A stretch of 64,000 nucleotides of DNA from Pelodera strongyloides (taxonomy: Eukaryota > Nematoda > Chromadorea > Rhabditida > Rhabditidae): positions 512,928 to 576,927 of the forward strand of contig JAANDG010000020.1 of NCBI GenBank assembly GCA_036852015.1. The letters run 5' to 3'. Shown here in pieces: positions 1 to 10,833 of the stretch. The translations under genes were made by a program, and so were the position numbers. The notes under the pieces are model-generated. The model was not told the DNA's origin. It worked only from the letters and a program-made list of their open reading frames with translations, and searched no databases. How positions within the stretch are numbered: the stretch's first letter is position 1; each line of letters opens with the position of its first letter.

Positions 1-104
1 CTGAAGTCCTGCCATGAAACCTGCAGTTTCTTCATCGCCTTTCCTTTGGTGATGTACTTGGTGGCCACCCCCCGCTCACCCTTCTTCTTCGCAATGTTTG
101 GCAT
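1..104 (-). CDS. lpd-7: Pescadillo (PES1 family), 5' coding exon, partial
   Basis: Nuclear/nucleolar ribosome-biogenesis factor; pescadillo acts with BOP1 and WDR12 in 60S subunit maturation (family knowledge). Read on the minus strand from the ATG at 104-102, the 34 complete codons start MPNIAKKKGERGVATKYIT and continue with a KAMKKLQ segment. This matches the conserved pescadillo N-terminus (ERG-A-T-YIT, K-A-KKLQ, then ADFRRL-like). The reading frame is open to the window edge, so only the first exon, or part of it, is visible. The start is supported by a strong acceptor TTTTCAG ending at 111, six nucleotides before the ATG, typical of a spliced-leader trans-splice site. The rest of the gene lies to the left. 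The gene is divergent from rpl-9, with about 2 kb between them. The C. elegans orthologue is called lpd-7. Identification is confident from the N-terminal motif alone; exon length is unknown. Confidence 0.85.
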   Translation of the reverse strand, partial: MPNIAKKKGERGVATKYITKGKAMKKLQVSWQDF

Positions 105-120
105 CTTGTTCTGAAAAGAC
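105..120 (-). promoter_or_regulatory. Putative SL trans-splice acceptor of lpd-7
   Basis: Minus-strand GTCTTTTCAG ends at 111, leaving only AACAAG before the ATG. No upstream coding exon fits, so a spliced leader is the likely partner. Inference from the consensus. Confidence 0.6.
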
Positions 121-233
121 TATAATCAATGTAAACTATAATAGATGCATTGTAATGCTTCGAGATTGCCGAAACACAACAAGCCACAGCCACATCGAAA
201 TTTTCAAAATACACGTACATCCATATCGGTAAA

Positions 234-534
234 GCCGCGCTCGAGTTGGGAAAAAGTTGTAGAATTCCGGAATTCCACCGTTCGAGATGGGACACCGGAA
301 ACGTAAATGTTTTTCCGCTATACTTGATTGATGTTGTATCTGGTTGATTGTATGTGTGAATAAAGTAGTGATATTTATTTATTTAACCCCAACCGTCGGG
401 GTCAAGCGTCATTTTTGGCTCCTGCAGTGGCTAAAAATACTACGGTATTTTTGCTTTTCCGCGCACGTTTCCGCGTCCATCTCGAACGCTGGAATTCCGG
501 AATTCCACCAGCTTTTCCCCAACTCGAACGCGGC
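234..534. mobile_element. MITE-like inverted-repeat element
   Basis: Arms of about 54 bp (234-290 and 478-534) are near-perfect reverse complements, each carrying the palindrome GGAATTCCGGAATTCC-like core and a CTCGAGTTGGG end. The centre is unrelated AT-rich DNA. No ORF of note, so a non-autonomous DNA element is likely. Confidence 0.6.
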
Positions 535-1728
535 TTGAACTGTGCAAATGAAGCAGACCTTATATTTAAACAATGCAAATGAACCAGACCTTATATTTTC
601 TTTTTTATATTTAAAATAATATATACTCGGCCAAGCACTGCCTCAGCGATGAAAAAATAGGTCATTTTACGCATTTTACTACGAGACTATGCTTTGTGAC
701 TGAGAAAAAAATATAGGTACGCAAATTCTGTTACATAATTCGGCAGAATGTGGAGCCTTTCTCTATTATGTATGGGTGGTTGTTTTACAATATAGTTAAA
801 TGAGCTGCGTCCTCGTTCATTACAAAGATGAAGATCACTTCTTTTTCACAGAGTAGCTTCGTGCTTCACTTACATTACGCACAGCCAGACTAGGGAGCAT
901 TGGGAGAGCAAATATTTAGTGCCACAGAAAATAACTACTACAGGAAAAAAGCGAATAGACTAGGCAGAAAAACTAAGCCCCCTTTCATAAAGGCCGCCCA
1001 ACCAAAAGTTCAAATAAGGCCGCCTATACTTCAATAGAGCCGATAATACAAGCAAAAAATTCGGGCGCGGCACGCACGGCAAAACGTTAATTATAATCAG
1101 AATATTTAATCATGATGATGTGTTTTCACATAAAAAAATGCGATAGGCGATAGGCCACGTGTTAGTCTGGTTAGTCAGTTTCAAATTCAAAGCAGATGTA
1201 AGATGTAAGCCACAAAACAGCTCCGTAATTGTCTCCAACCACATAGCATGCCTTTTTCCTAGCTATTCATTCAAAGAAGCGCAATATACGAAGTGCGTGC
1301 CACCGGCGCAAACGTAGGGTTGGTACAGCGACCATGAGGCCAAGTGAGCAACTTCGCGAAATCTAACAAAGTACGGAATCTTGCAATATGACAAGGAAAA
1401 CGTACTCCGAGAAAACAAATAATACAAGTATTCCAGGACAACGCTGTTTCAAGTCGAAAAAAAAAACACAATGAGATCTTTCGCATTTTGTCGAATGCGA
1501 AAAAAATGCACCATGTAATAGCTGCACAGAACAGAATATTACAGTAAACTGCACTTTTCGTTTAAATCCCTGAAACATGTTTACTGCCTATCGGCTCAGG
1601 AGCGAATGGTGATACTCTGTTTCTGTGTTATTTATTTTTCTAGCGTAAATTCAAAATCCTTCAAAAAATTTCCTTAAAATTTATTTTATGTTTTTAATCA
1701 CGGAAATGCCTTTTATAAATCCATGCTA
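535..1728. other. Intergenic, no gene recognised
   Basis: AT-rich DNA between lpd-7 and rpl-9. Only short scattered open frames without splice context or codon bias are present. I see nothing codable; promoter elements of the two flanking genes presumably lie here or nearby. Confidence 0.5.
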
Positions 1729-1952
1729 GCGCATTCGAGTTGGGCAAAATGCACAAATTTCGCGAAATAATCAGTTCGAGTTGACTGTTAGCCAGTGTTA
1801 GCGCGCTGCGAAATATCCCGCTCATATGAGAGACGCAGAGTCTTGGAAATATTTTTTTCCTGGGCCCTCTTATTTGTCAACAATCTCTCACCCTATCAAC
1901 TCGAACTGATTATTTCGCGGAATTTGCGCATTTTGCCCAACTCGAATGCGCC
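1729..1952. mobile_element. MITE-like inverted-repeat element
   Basis: The left arm 1729-1783 (GCATTCGAGTTGGGC...) and right arm 1897-1952 are reverse complements over about 54 bp. They include the block TTTCGCGAAATAATCAGTTC. The arm ends resemble those of the element at 234-534 (CGAGTTGGG), suggesting a related family. Confidence 0.6.
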
Positions 1953-2241
1953 CTAAGCGTCTGCTTTCAATTGACTAGATCCATATATCGGAGAAAATTA
2001 CATTCTGTAATTTTCTCCGATCCGGCGAGAAAATTCTGTTCCTTGAAAAAATGTCTAATTGGCTGTTGAGTTTCCTAGGTCTATTTTGTTGCCCTCACTT
2101 TGCCATCCTAAATGCGCTTATGGAGCCTAAGCGAGATCTCATTTTATTGTTGTCGTGTGCAATTTCCAATATTCATACTGTATGTCGCATCCCGTATCAC
2201 TTGTCTGGATTTGCTGTGCGCTACAAAATGTGCTTATTGCA

Positions 2242-3054
2242 GGGTATCCCAGTAAGATCATGAAGTTGATCAAGGCAGAGGACACTGTTAAGTTCCCCGA
2301 GGGTGTTACCTTCGAAATCAAGAAGCGTATCGTGCTGGTCCATGGCCCCCGTGGAACTCTGCGTCGTGACTTCCGTCACCTCCATATGGAGATGATCCGT
2401 CAAGATAAGGATACTCTCATCGTCCGTAAGTGGTTCGGAGTTCGCAAGGAGCTTGCTGCCATCCGCACTGTATGCTCTCACATCGAGAACATGGTCAAGG
2501 GAGTGACTAAGGGATTCCGCTACAAGATGCGCTCCGTGTATGCTCATTTCCCCATCAACGTTTCGATCCAGGAGAAGGGAAAGCTTGTAGAGGTAATGAA
2601 CTATCCATTGTTCTAAATATGTTTGTAGGTATCATACACTGGTCTTATGTTGGTCGTTATTTAACTGGGTAATTGTCAGAACTAACGTCTGTGTCAAGGT
2701 GTACTGTATAACTGGGTAATTGTGAGAACTTTGGTAACGTTTGTTTCAAGGTGTACTGTATAACATGAAATCAAACCCTGTTTTGGTATTATGTACTGTG
2801 TATATTCTACGTTTTCGTTTTAGATCCGTAACTTCTTGGGAGAGAAGATCATCCGCAAGGTCATCGTTCCCGAGGGTGTCACCGTTGTCATGTCCACCAA
2901 CGTCAAGGACGAAGTTGTTCTTGATGGAAACGATATCCAGGTTGTTTCTCAAACTGCCGCTTCTATCCAACAATCTACTGCTGTCAAGAACAAGGATATT
3001 AGAAAGTTCCTTGACGGTATCTACGTCAGTGAAAAGACCACTATTGTCGAGTAA
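2242..3054 (+). CDS. rpl-9: 60S ribosomal protein L9 (uL6)
   Basis: Structural protein of the large ribosomal subunit, complete in two coding exons: 2260-2592 and 2824-3054, 187 aa. Exon 1 starts [16 protein letters not shown] and carries the hallmark [21 protein letters not shown] and TVCSHIENM segments. Exon 2 starts [12 protein letters not shown] and ends with the conserved [15 protein letters not shown]. Length matches eukaryotic uL6 (about 190 aa). The 231-nt intron has GTAATG...TTTTAG borders and contains a tandem duplication. The acceptor TTGCAG at 2237-2242 lies 17 nt upstream of the ATG and probably receives a spliced leader, so I start the feature after it. The gene is convergent with the aldehyde dehydrogenase gene. 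The sequence diverges from C. elegans RPL-9 at many positions, which argues for another species. Confidence 0.97.
2658..2764 (+). repeat. Imperfect tandem duplication in rpl-9 intron
   Basis: Two adjacent copies of a roughly 50-bp unit beginning AACTGGGTAATTGT and ending TCAAGGTGTACTGTAT lie in the only intron of rpl-9. Confidence 0.7.
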
Positions 3055-3126
3055 TCGTTAATTCATGTTGTTGTTATAAATTGATTGTTATCGTGTGTGT
3101 TTCGTGTACTCGTCATACAGCATTGC

Positions 3127-3132
3127 TTTATT
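3127..3132 (-). terminator. Poly(A) signal of aldehyde dehydrogenase gene
   Basis: AATAAA on the minus strand, 21-26 nt beyond the stop codon at 3155-3153. The short 3' UTR ends inside the 98-nt gap to the rpl-9 stop codon. Confidence 0.55.
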
Positions 3133-3152
3133 ATTTATGATACACTTGAGCT

Positions 3153-6100
3153 TTAATATGTGCAACTCTTTGCGTCCAGGTTGACGTATATGGCTTTCGT
3201 TTGAGTGTGAGCCTTGAGGGTGTCGATGCAGTTTTCTCTTCCATGACCCGAATTCTTATATCCACCGAAATCTACGTTGGCATCGCAGTCGTTATAGGTG
3301 TTGATGAACACAGTTCCGGCCTGGAGCCTTGTGGCCACACGGTGAGCGCGTGCCACATCTCTGAAAAGTTCTTAGTTACAGATTTGGTAACAGCCTTTTT
3401 GTGATTAGAGCTAGTGAGGCATAGTTCACAAACAAACAAAGTTGATTATTCGCGAGTCTCGAATCCGTGTTCAAAAACGTGCTGTATATCATCATGGCGC
3501 GCGCAGTCGAGTATTTTACCTTAGAGTTAAATAATCTACTAGGGATTACGTATCTATAGAGTAATATTGGTGCACAGTGACTAATTCTTACCCAGTGAAG
3601 ACACCGGCTGCCAGTCCGAAAGTGGTGTTGTTTCCCCTCTGAATAGCCTCTTCTTCCGACTCGAAAGGGAGGATTAGCATCACTGCTCCGAAGATCTCCT
3701 CTCTGCAAATAAAACATTGGTTATTTTGAGTCCATACAACACAGTTCGAAGCTGGGATCACTGAAGAAAATTTGAAGGTGCACCGCCGACACTTGGCACT
3801 GAAAAGGTCCTCACGTACCAATTCCGCACATTTTAGCAGCCTTATACATGTAATGATGAGTTAATTTGTCTGGCTCGAAAGATACATTGCTTACACATTA
3901 CACATAGTTAATTTGTCTGGCTCTAAAGATACATTGCTTACACATTACACGAGGTTTCTTACCTGACACACTTGGCATTGTCATCTAGGCCAGTAACGAC
4001 AGCTGGGTCAAAATAGAATCCATTTTCCACACCTTCTGGGCTCACGCGAACACCACCGCGAAGTAGCTTGCCTCCCTAGAATTTACTGTCCTTCGGTTTT
4101 CAGGGAATTGCAGACTTTCGGTGTACTGTATATGTCAAACTAATACAGTATATCTATCTACTAGCTTACATCTGTTGTTTGTAAATAAAAGTGATTTGAC
4201 CTACTTCTTGCTTGGCACTTTCCACAAATCCTAGGATTCTGTTCAGATGGCCCTCATTGATGTTGGCCCCCACACGAGTGTCTTCCTTCAACGGATCTCC
4301 GATCTTCAACTTCTCGTCACAGGCCTTAAATGGAATAGTTATAAAGAAAAACTATTCAAGTAATTATCAGAATCAAAAACAAAGCGAAATACTGGCCGGT
4401 TTTTGAAACACATCGAGTAGATCAGTATTCTTATGCTGCCTATGCAAAAGAGCATAAATTAGAATAAAAACTCGAGCTAAATTCGAGTAAATTAGCATAA
4501 GTGCGATGCGTTTCAATAACCGGCCGGTATTTCGCTTTAAGAATATGACAATGAGACCTTGGCCGTTTCGGCGTCCGAGTCCGAGTGTAGGTTTACAGCA
4601 TTCCACGCCTAATTAAAAACTAGCCTTGAGGAGGGATTCGGTGAATCTTTCGAGAATTCCTCGTTGGACGAACACACGGGTCGCATTTGTGCACACTTGC
4701 CCTGGAATAGTGAATGAGTGAACAACGTTACAAATAAAGCGGTATGGTAGGTGGTTTTTGAAACTTCGTGTACCATTTTGTGCGCTTGCAGCAAGAAGAT
4801 ACGCACAGTTGCAGAAAACATCGCGCTTTATTATTGTACCAAGTAGGCATATACTTTTTTTAGTCCACCTTACGGTATCTACATGTAGATCTCGGCTAGC
4901 AAATAATTTACCCATTTTTACGCGGTGCGGTTGTGACAGTAGCGTAATTCTTTGATTTTCTCACAAAAATCGAGTATGGCTGTTTTTTCCAGGAGCCAGT
5001 GACTTTCCTTACCTTAGAGGAGGCTCACGAGAAACAGGCCCCCTTATTTCTTTCCTTTATCAAAGGAAAACAAGGGTTCACTAATACATATCTCACCCTG
5101 ATTGAGGAAGTTGGCGAGCATTGCAGCTCCGACAGCTCCGTCCACGTCGGAATCGTCAAAGATAATCAACTCGCTCTTGCCACCCAACTCGAGAGTGCAC
5201 TGAACATGTACTGCATTGAAAACAAGTCTGTGTATGTGTTTGTTTGTATGTGTGTGTTGGGTGTGTGTGTATATGTATGTGTGCGTGTGTGTTTGTGTGT
5301 GTTTGTGTGTGTGTTTGTGTTTGTGTGTGCGCGTTTGTGTGTGTTTGTGTGTGCCCGTTTATGTGTGTGTGCGTGTGCGTGTGTGTGCGTGCTTGCGCTT
5401 GAATGTGTACATGTGCCTTCGTACACGTGCGCACATATTCGTGTGCATGCGTGTGGCAGTAGTGTGTGCGCAACGCAAGATGGTACTCAATGCTGAGAAC
5501 ATTTTCGTCTAGAACACTAAGCTTCTATCCAAACTTCCAAACTAAAAACCTACCGGCTTGAGGTGTTCCTTAGCTGCAGCCCTCTTAACGGCCAACCCAG
5601 TGGGCACACTGCCAGTGAATGAGAGCTTAGAGACGAGCGCATGCTCACAAAGGACCGTTCCCGTCTCAGCCTCTCCCTCAAATTATGGTTATTTTTATTT
5701 ATGTCATCAAAAAGGTTATATGAAGAATATTATTGAAACAAGGGCGACTATGCACTACTATATGTATACCGTAAGCAAGGCTTCGTGAAGTGTCCAATTG
5801 AATTTTTATTAGGTGGAGGTCTTTTATTCTCTATTAGTATGGTTCTCGTTCTCAGTTCTCACCTAGTACAACTAATGTTCGTGGTCAATAGCCCGTATTC
5901 TCGCGTCACTGGTAGGCCTCCCAATTGGGAATGACCTACCAGTGGGAGAAAAAGCGCTAATTCTGGTGTACTGGTAGGAGGCGCGTCGCTGGCCGCGGTT
6001 TCCCAATTGGTAGCGGATTGGGAGGGCTGTTGCATGCATAGGCCTACCAGAGGAGATTACCACTACCAGAGCCTACCACTGGTAGGCCTCTCCCATTTCC

Positions 6101-9100
6101 AATCTGGTAGACCTACCAGAGGAGATTGGGAATGGCCTACCAAAAGGCCTTTCCCAAAGTGGCGCGAGAATACGGGCCAATATGATATATCAAGCGACCC
6201 GTACGTGGGATGGAAGTCTTATACTGCTAGTTGATCATCTTTGTTTCTCGATACTGGGAGATCATCCCATCTACATATAAATCAATGATCTCACCTGGAT
6301 AACATTGTAGAGTCCGTCGGGTAGTCCGGCTGCTTTCAGAATCTCTCCCAGGAGAACGGGCGAGGCGGGAGCGAAGGGAGATGGTTTATAGACAACTCCG
6401 TTGCCGGCAGCTAGAGCCGGGGCTACCTGCAAATTCATAAATTCATAAGACAACAATAACAGATAGAAAACATGTTCAAATAAACATGTTGTATTGTTAG
6501 TATCAGAATATCAGAATCGTGTCAAAATAATTGTAAAATAAGAGCAAATGTTACCAAAATACCACCAGGCAGTTTTGTTTTATGCTGTTTTGGAATTTCA
6601 GCAGAATGAAAGGCCTCTGGTAGTTAGTCGTTAGAGTTAGAGTACTGTAGGTAAGGGATGTCTACAAACTTTAGAAACTTAGAACTACTTTTCTACTTGT
6701 TCACTCCCTGAGTTAGGATGTCAAATTATTCGGTTTTGGTAAAGTATTTTTCACTATTCTTTACTAAATACAAGTAAACTCGAAGTAAAATGATGATTTT
6801 GTAGTGACTGCATCCCTTTAAGCCTAGGTTTAAGTATGTGCGTTGATGTTGTAGTGACTGCATCCCTTTAAGCCTAGGTTTAAGTATGTGCGTTGATTTT
6901 ATAGTGACTGCATCCCTTTAAGCCTAGGTTTAAGTATGTGCGTTGATTTCGTAGTGACTGCATCCCTTTAAGCCTAGGTTTAAGTATGTGCGTTGATTTT
7001 GTAGTGACCGCGTGCCTTTAAGCCTAGGTTTAAGTATGTGGGTACCTTCCAAACACAAGTGAGCAGTGGATAGTTCCATGCCCCGATGCATCCTACTACT
7101 CCGAGTGGCTCTCTTCGTGTGTAAGCGAAGCGAGATGTCGGACCGCCGGGAAGGTCCAGATAGTCTCCTAAATGTACAATATAGACAAGGACCAGAATAT
7201 ATTCTAATATTTTCTCAAAGGAAGTAAACTAATGAATTTGCAAGTATGACCGATTTTCCTTGCAAGTATCGAAAAATTTACCGGGACTATTTGTTCAACA
7301 AAAAATGACTCTCCCCGCTTTGATGGCGGATTTTCTATAGCGTGGATCTATCAAAATTACGCAAAATTACGGTAAATTGCACACGATTTTGCGCATTGGT
7401 ACTTGCAAGGAAAACGCACGGCTTTTGGCATACACAACATATTCCCGCTTGCATACAATTTCATACGTCAAGAATAAATTCAAGTTCACACTGTTCAGAG
7501 TCACACACGGATCAGCACCCACACACATATTGTTACTAAATATAGGAATCGAATAGAGATCACATATACTGACATACAGTATGTCTTCCCCGATGTTCAG
7601 TACCATATTTTAGCTGGGAGAACTCACCCTTGAGGACAGCGGGAGCAATTCCGGCAAAGAAATCAATAGTATCGGCTGCACATTCCACATCGATTCTTGC
7701 TTCAAAGATTGGTTTTCCATTTGTTTTCACTTCCCAAACGGCGATCTCTTCGACGTGAGACTGGAAGAATATAGAATACATATTAGCATAGTGGTTTATA
7801 AATGGGCACTGGCATCTTAGTTTTTTGTTTGAGACTTCGTTACTCCAAGGGACTCTTTGCAGAAACCTTGTTCGTTCTGTTTACAAAGTAATGGAACGAT
7901 CTTCAAGGGATCAGCTCATCTTAAATTGTGTCTGTTTTTTTTGTTTCTTTATTTTCTATAAGGGATAGTAAAAAAAAAAGCATTTCCGCTTACCTTTACA
8001 CATGTACCTTATGTCCCTTAGTACCGTTTTTCTGTCTTAACTGTATTTATTGTCTTAATTATGTATGTTTGTGCGCACCTTTGTGGTGTAATAAATTATT
8101 ATTATTATTAATTTGGAATAGAAAAAGTAGTGTTGAATTTCAATACTCACGAAGATATTGGGTGATAAAGTGGTGGATTGATTGTCCGAATGCAAAAGGG
8201 CAATTGTCCTATAATTGCCCTTTTTGCATTTCGGCCCGATCAATCCACCACTTTATCACCCAATATCTTCGTGAGTATTGAAATTGAACACTACTTTTTC
8301 TATTCCAAATTTTTATTATCCCTTATAGAAAATAAAGAAACAAAAAAAACAGACACAATTTAAGGTGAGCTGATCCCTTTCAGTAAGCGAGATGAAAATA
8401 CTGAGGAAATATAAACGTTTTCTAACTTTGTAGTTGGAGGCACTCTCAATTGTTATATTATAAAATTATACTGGCATAACTAATCGAGTGGTTCTCATTT
8501 TGTGTTTTAAGGTATTTGGGGTCCTAGCCGTAAGTCCACACTGCTCTGCTCTGCTCTGTTCCCCATTGTGTAATATATCAATGAGATCGAAAAAGCGATG
8601 GGTCAACTTATCTTTCTCACAAATGTGAGAATTCCAACACGAGAAAGATTAAAAAGAAAAATAGAAAGAAATTGAATTCTGCAAGAATATAGTCTATAAC
8701 ATGTGGAAATGTTTTGTTGATTACATCCAACAGCCCATAAACATGAAAAAAAAGTAAACCTGATACTCGATAGATAAAATTTCCCAGATGTTTTTGTTGT
8801 GGGAGATCTAATTAATATTCGTTCTCTCAATCGCCTTTATAACATCCGGTTTTTGAAACATATTTTGAACAACTACATTCTTATGTATTATATGCAAAGT
8901 GTGATCGACGCTGAGCGATATTCCAAAAACATTCGCATACTGTACATAGAACTGGGGGTGTCCTGTATAAGTTTCACAAACCACGTGCAATATCGCTTTA
9001 AAGCTCACCCTGCAGATGTCTGCCGCCTTCTTGAGAATCCTCCCTCTTTCTAGTGGTGTCTTATCTCCCCACTCCTTTTGAGCAGCCAGGGAACTCTTCA

Positions 9101-9416
9101 CCGCTTGGTCGACTACTTCAGATGAAGCGATTGGACAGCGCGCCACCTCAGCGCCTGGAAAGAGCGCGATGTGTCGAGTGAAACCGCGACGATGCAGCGT
9201 TGTTTTCGCGCATATTTGGCGCACAACATAAGAAAGGCATCTGAGCGCTATGCGCTGGTATTCTACGAATTGGTAATCGTACAGTAATCTTAATCTGTTA
9301 CCGATTCTTGATTCCATCACTGGGAATGTCTTGTCCGATTCTACAGTAGTCCGCTTTCCGTCCAGGAAATAGAGTCCACCGGAGAGGTCCTCGGGGCATT
9401 TGAATTCAGTGCACAT
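3153..9416 (-). CDS. ALDH9-type aldehyde dehydrogenase
   Basis: NAD-dependent oxidation of aldehydes to acids; ALDH9 enzymes act on gamma-aminobutyraldehyde and 4-trimethylaminobutyraldehyde. Twelve exons read as one frame of exactly 501 codons: 9416-9302, 9154-9009, 7760-7628, 7167-7046, 6426-6295, 5676-5554, 5199-5097, 4701-4625, 4324-4205, 4075-3963, 3702-3592, 3360-3153. Landmarks: AWNYP (Asn163), YKPSP (Lys186), [17 protein letters not shown] with general base Glu261, [11 protein letters not shown] with nucleophile Cys295 (34 residues later, as in the family), [20 protein letters not shown] and [12 protein letters not shown]. The product is 500 aa, normal family length. The start is set by an acceptor TTACAG ending at 9420. 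Intron 8 needs a GC donor to stay in frame. Residue 258 is Cys where relatives usually have Val. The C. elegans counterpart could be alh-9, alh-11 or alh-12; I cannot decide, so no symbol is given. Confidence 0.95.
3863..3955. repeat. Tandem duplication in ALDH intron
   Basis: Two copies of a roughly 47-bp unit (TTAATTTGTCTGGCTC...ACATTACAC) lie side by side in intron 10 of the aldehyde dehydrogenase gene. Confidence 0.75.
4381..4540. mobile_element. Family A short inverted-repeat element, copy 1
   Basis: Ends are AAAGCGAAATACTGGCCGG and its complement CCGGCCGGTATTTCGCTTT, with an AT-rich centre (GAGCTAAATTCGAG). It sits in ALDH intron 8. This is the reference copy for the family described in the findings. 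Confidence 0.75.
5216..5480. repeat. (GT)n-rich microsatellite
   Basis: Degenerate GT/TGTT runs fill most of the 354-nt intron between ALDH exons 6 and 7. Open frames on both strands here are artefacts of the repeat. Confidence 0.9.
5890..6178. mobile_element. Short element with nested inverted repeats
   Basis: Termini AGCCCGTATTCTCGCG and CGCGAGAATACGGGCC are inverted. The interior is built from many direct and inverted copies of CCTACCAGTGGGAG / TGGTAGGCC. It lies in ALDH intron 5. Confidence 0.65.
6801..7045. repeat. 50-bp tandem repeat, five copies
   Basis: Copies start at 6801, 6851, 6901, 6951 and 7001 (unit GTAGTGACTGCATCCCTTTA...). Copies 1-4 are nearly identical and the fifth is diverged. 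The last copy runs up to the 5' splice site of the ALDH exon ending at 7046. Confidence 0.92.
7907..8384. mobile_element. Long-TIR element, copy 1
   Basis: Left arm from 7907 (AGGGATCAGCTCA...) and right arm to 8384 are long inverted repeats containing TTTCTTTATTTTCTATAAGG, TTTGGAATAG and a GATAAAGTGGTGGATTGAT hairpin stem. The left arm is interrupted by about 120 bp of unrelated DNA (about 7983-8100). It sits in ALDH intron 2. A second copy lies at 38035-38308. Confidence 0.75.
8826..9002. mobile_element. Family B-like inverted-repeat element
   Basis: A segment with a GGTTTTTGAAACATAT left part, a TATTATATGCAAA-like centre and an ATATCGCTTTAAA right end lies directly downstream of ALDH exon 2. 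Confidence 0.5.
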
Positions 9417-9421
9417 TTTCT
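9417..9421 (-). promoter_or_regulatory. Putative SL acceptor of ALDH gene
   Basis: Minus-strand TTGAATTACAG is followed by AAA and the ATG; there is no upstream coding exon. Confidence 0.5.
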
Positions 9422-9879
9422 GTAATTCAAATTTTTATTGAATTATTTTAGCGATGAGTGTAGTGTATTAAGAATTATGTATTCAACAAGAAAGTGACAA
9501 AGTATGAATTCCGAAACTGGTTCACTTTTCATTTACAATAAGTGGCAAGGGGAAACTGGATGAGCCAGAGGCCACAGAAATAGCCGTCGGTAAGAGGCCA
9601 CCAAATGGTTTCCAAATGAAAGACACATTTGGACGATCGTGTGGCGACCAGTTGATCACGGTTTACCAGAAAAATTGGTCATCCCCAATTTTTTTTTGGT
9701 TGGGGAACTGGCTAGAGTGAAATTTAAAAAAATCATAGAAAACAACGAAATGTTTCAGAACACTATCAAATAGGGAAGATTCTATTACTAGAGCTACAAC
9801 TCTAAATGAGGGAATATCGAGAGTGAATAAAATACTTTTGTCTAGGAACAATAAAATACTTTTGTCTAGGAAAAAAGAG

Positions 9880-10149
9880 GGGGGCGTGGCGCAGTGGCAA
9901 GCGCCTTGTTCCACGCCACCGGTCGCTGGTTCGAGCCCGGCCCGGAACCCCTTCACCTCACCAAAGGTGTGAAAGTTGGTAGCTGGGTAAAACCGGCGGA
10001 GATAAATCGGCTTCCCGAGAAAATTGGCCTCCGGGAAGTTTAAAGGCCAGTTCGTCCGGCTTCAGAAATGAACCGGACCCCGGTGCACCGTTTCTGCGGA
10101 TTCGGTTGATATAACCCGGTACACTTTACCTTTATCTTTATCTTTAAAG
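9880..10149 (+). mobile_element. tRNA-derived SINE, copy 1
   Basis: The 5' part carries an RNA polymerase III A box TGGCGCAGTGG (9887-9897) and a B box GGTTCGAGCCC (9928-9938) about 30 nt further on, like a tRNA gene. Next is a non-tRNA body (AAAACCGGCGGAGATAAATC..., CAGAAATGAACCGGACC...) and a 3' tail of CTTTAT repeats ending near 10149. Body and tail recur in inverse orientation at 27994-28222, which defines the unit. Head, body and simple-repeat tail is classic SINE architecture. I found no clear target duplication around this copy. Confidence 0.78.
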
Positions 10150-10655
10150 TTATAACAAGTTTGAGGAGAAGAATAGGTTAGCAAAGTGTTAACGACTAGT
10201 TAAACACAGTGAGAATCTTCAAAGCACTGATGAGTTTGTTTGTCCAAAGCTATGCACTCTCGGCACCCTACCTTGCCATGTGTTTCTACATCAAACTACG
10301 AACACCAAATGTTACACTGTCTGCGGATCTTCAAGAAACACACTATTTCTTTAGCTTTTATCTATCCCTTCTTCTTATCACTAATCACGAAATGTTCTCT
10401 GCAATACTCAAGAATAGTGGTCAACTTTTTCAGAAAGTTCAGAAAAAGATATCAGATTGTGTATTATGTATGCGTTATATCAAACATTATTTCTAATTGT
10501 AAGAACAGTAAGTACAGAGATTGTCCAAGGCTTCGGCTAAAACTATGAAAAATGCATTAACTGTAACCGATTTGTTCACATTTAATGCGAGCTTTTTTCG
10601 AATGAGGCTGCCGTCTGCCATGTGTGAGTGGATGCGTATTGGTTGTGCCCCATTT
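10150..10655. other. Intergenic, no gene recognised
   Basis: AT-rich sequence with overlapping open frames (10209-10548) that lack splice context, codon bias or recognisable motifs. I do not call a gene. Confidence 0.4.
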
Positions 10656-10796
10656 GTATCCGTGTAAGTGTGAGTGCGTGTGAGTGCGTGTGGGTGCGTG
10701 TGGGTGCGTGTGGGTGCGTGTGGGTGCGTGTGGGTGCGCGTGGGCGCGTGTGGGTGGTTGCGTGTGTGCGTGTGTGTGCGTGTGTGTGTGATTTTT
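10656..10796. repeat. (GTGTGGGTGC)n minisatellite
   Basis: Repeated 10-mers GTGTGAGTGC / GTGTGGGTGC with a GT-rich tail. Overlapping His/Thr-rich or Val/Cys-rich frames are artefacts. Confidence 0.9.
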
Positions 10797-10833
10797 CTGA
10801 TCTGATTGTGAGTTTTTCAGTGGACGCCATTTG

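Noticed and set aside
5156..5512. Long open frames rich in Val/Cys or His/Thr
   Set aside because: They are translations of a GT microsatellite inside an ALDH intron, open on both strands.
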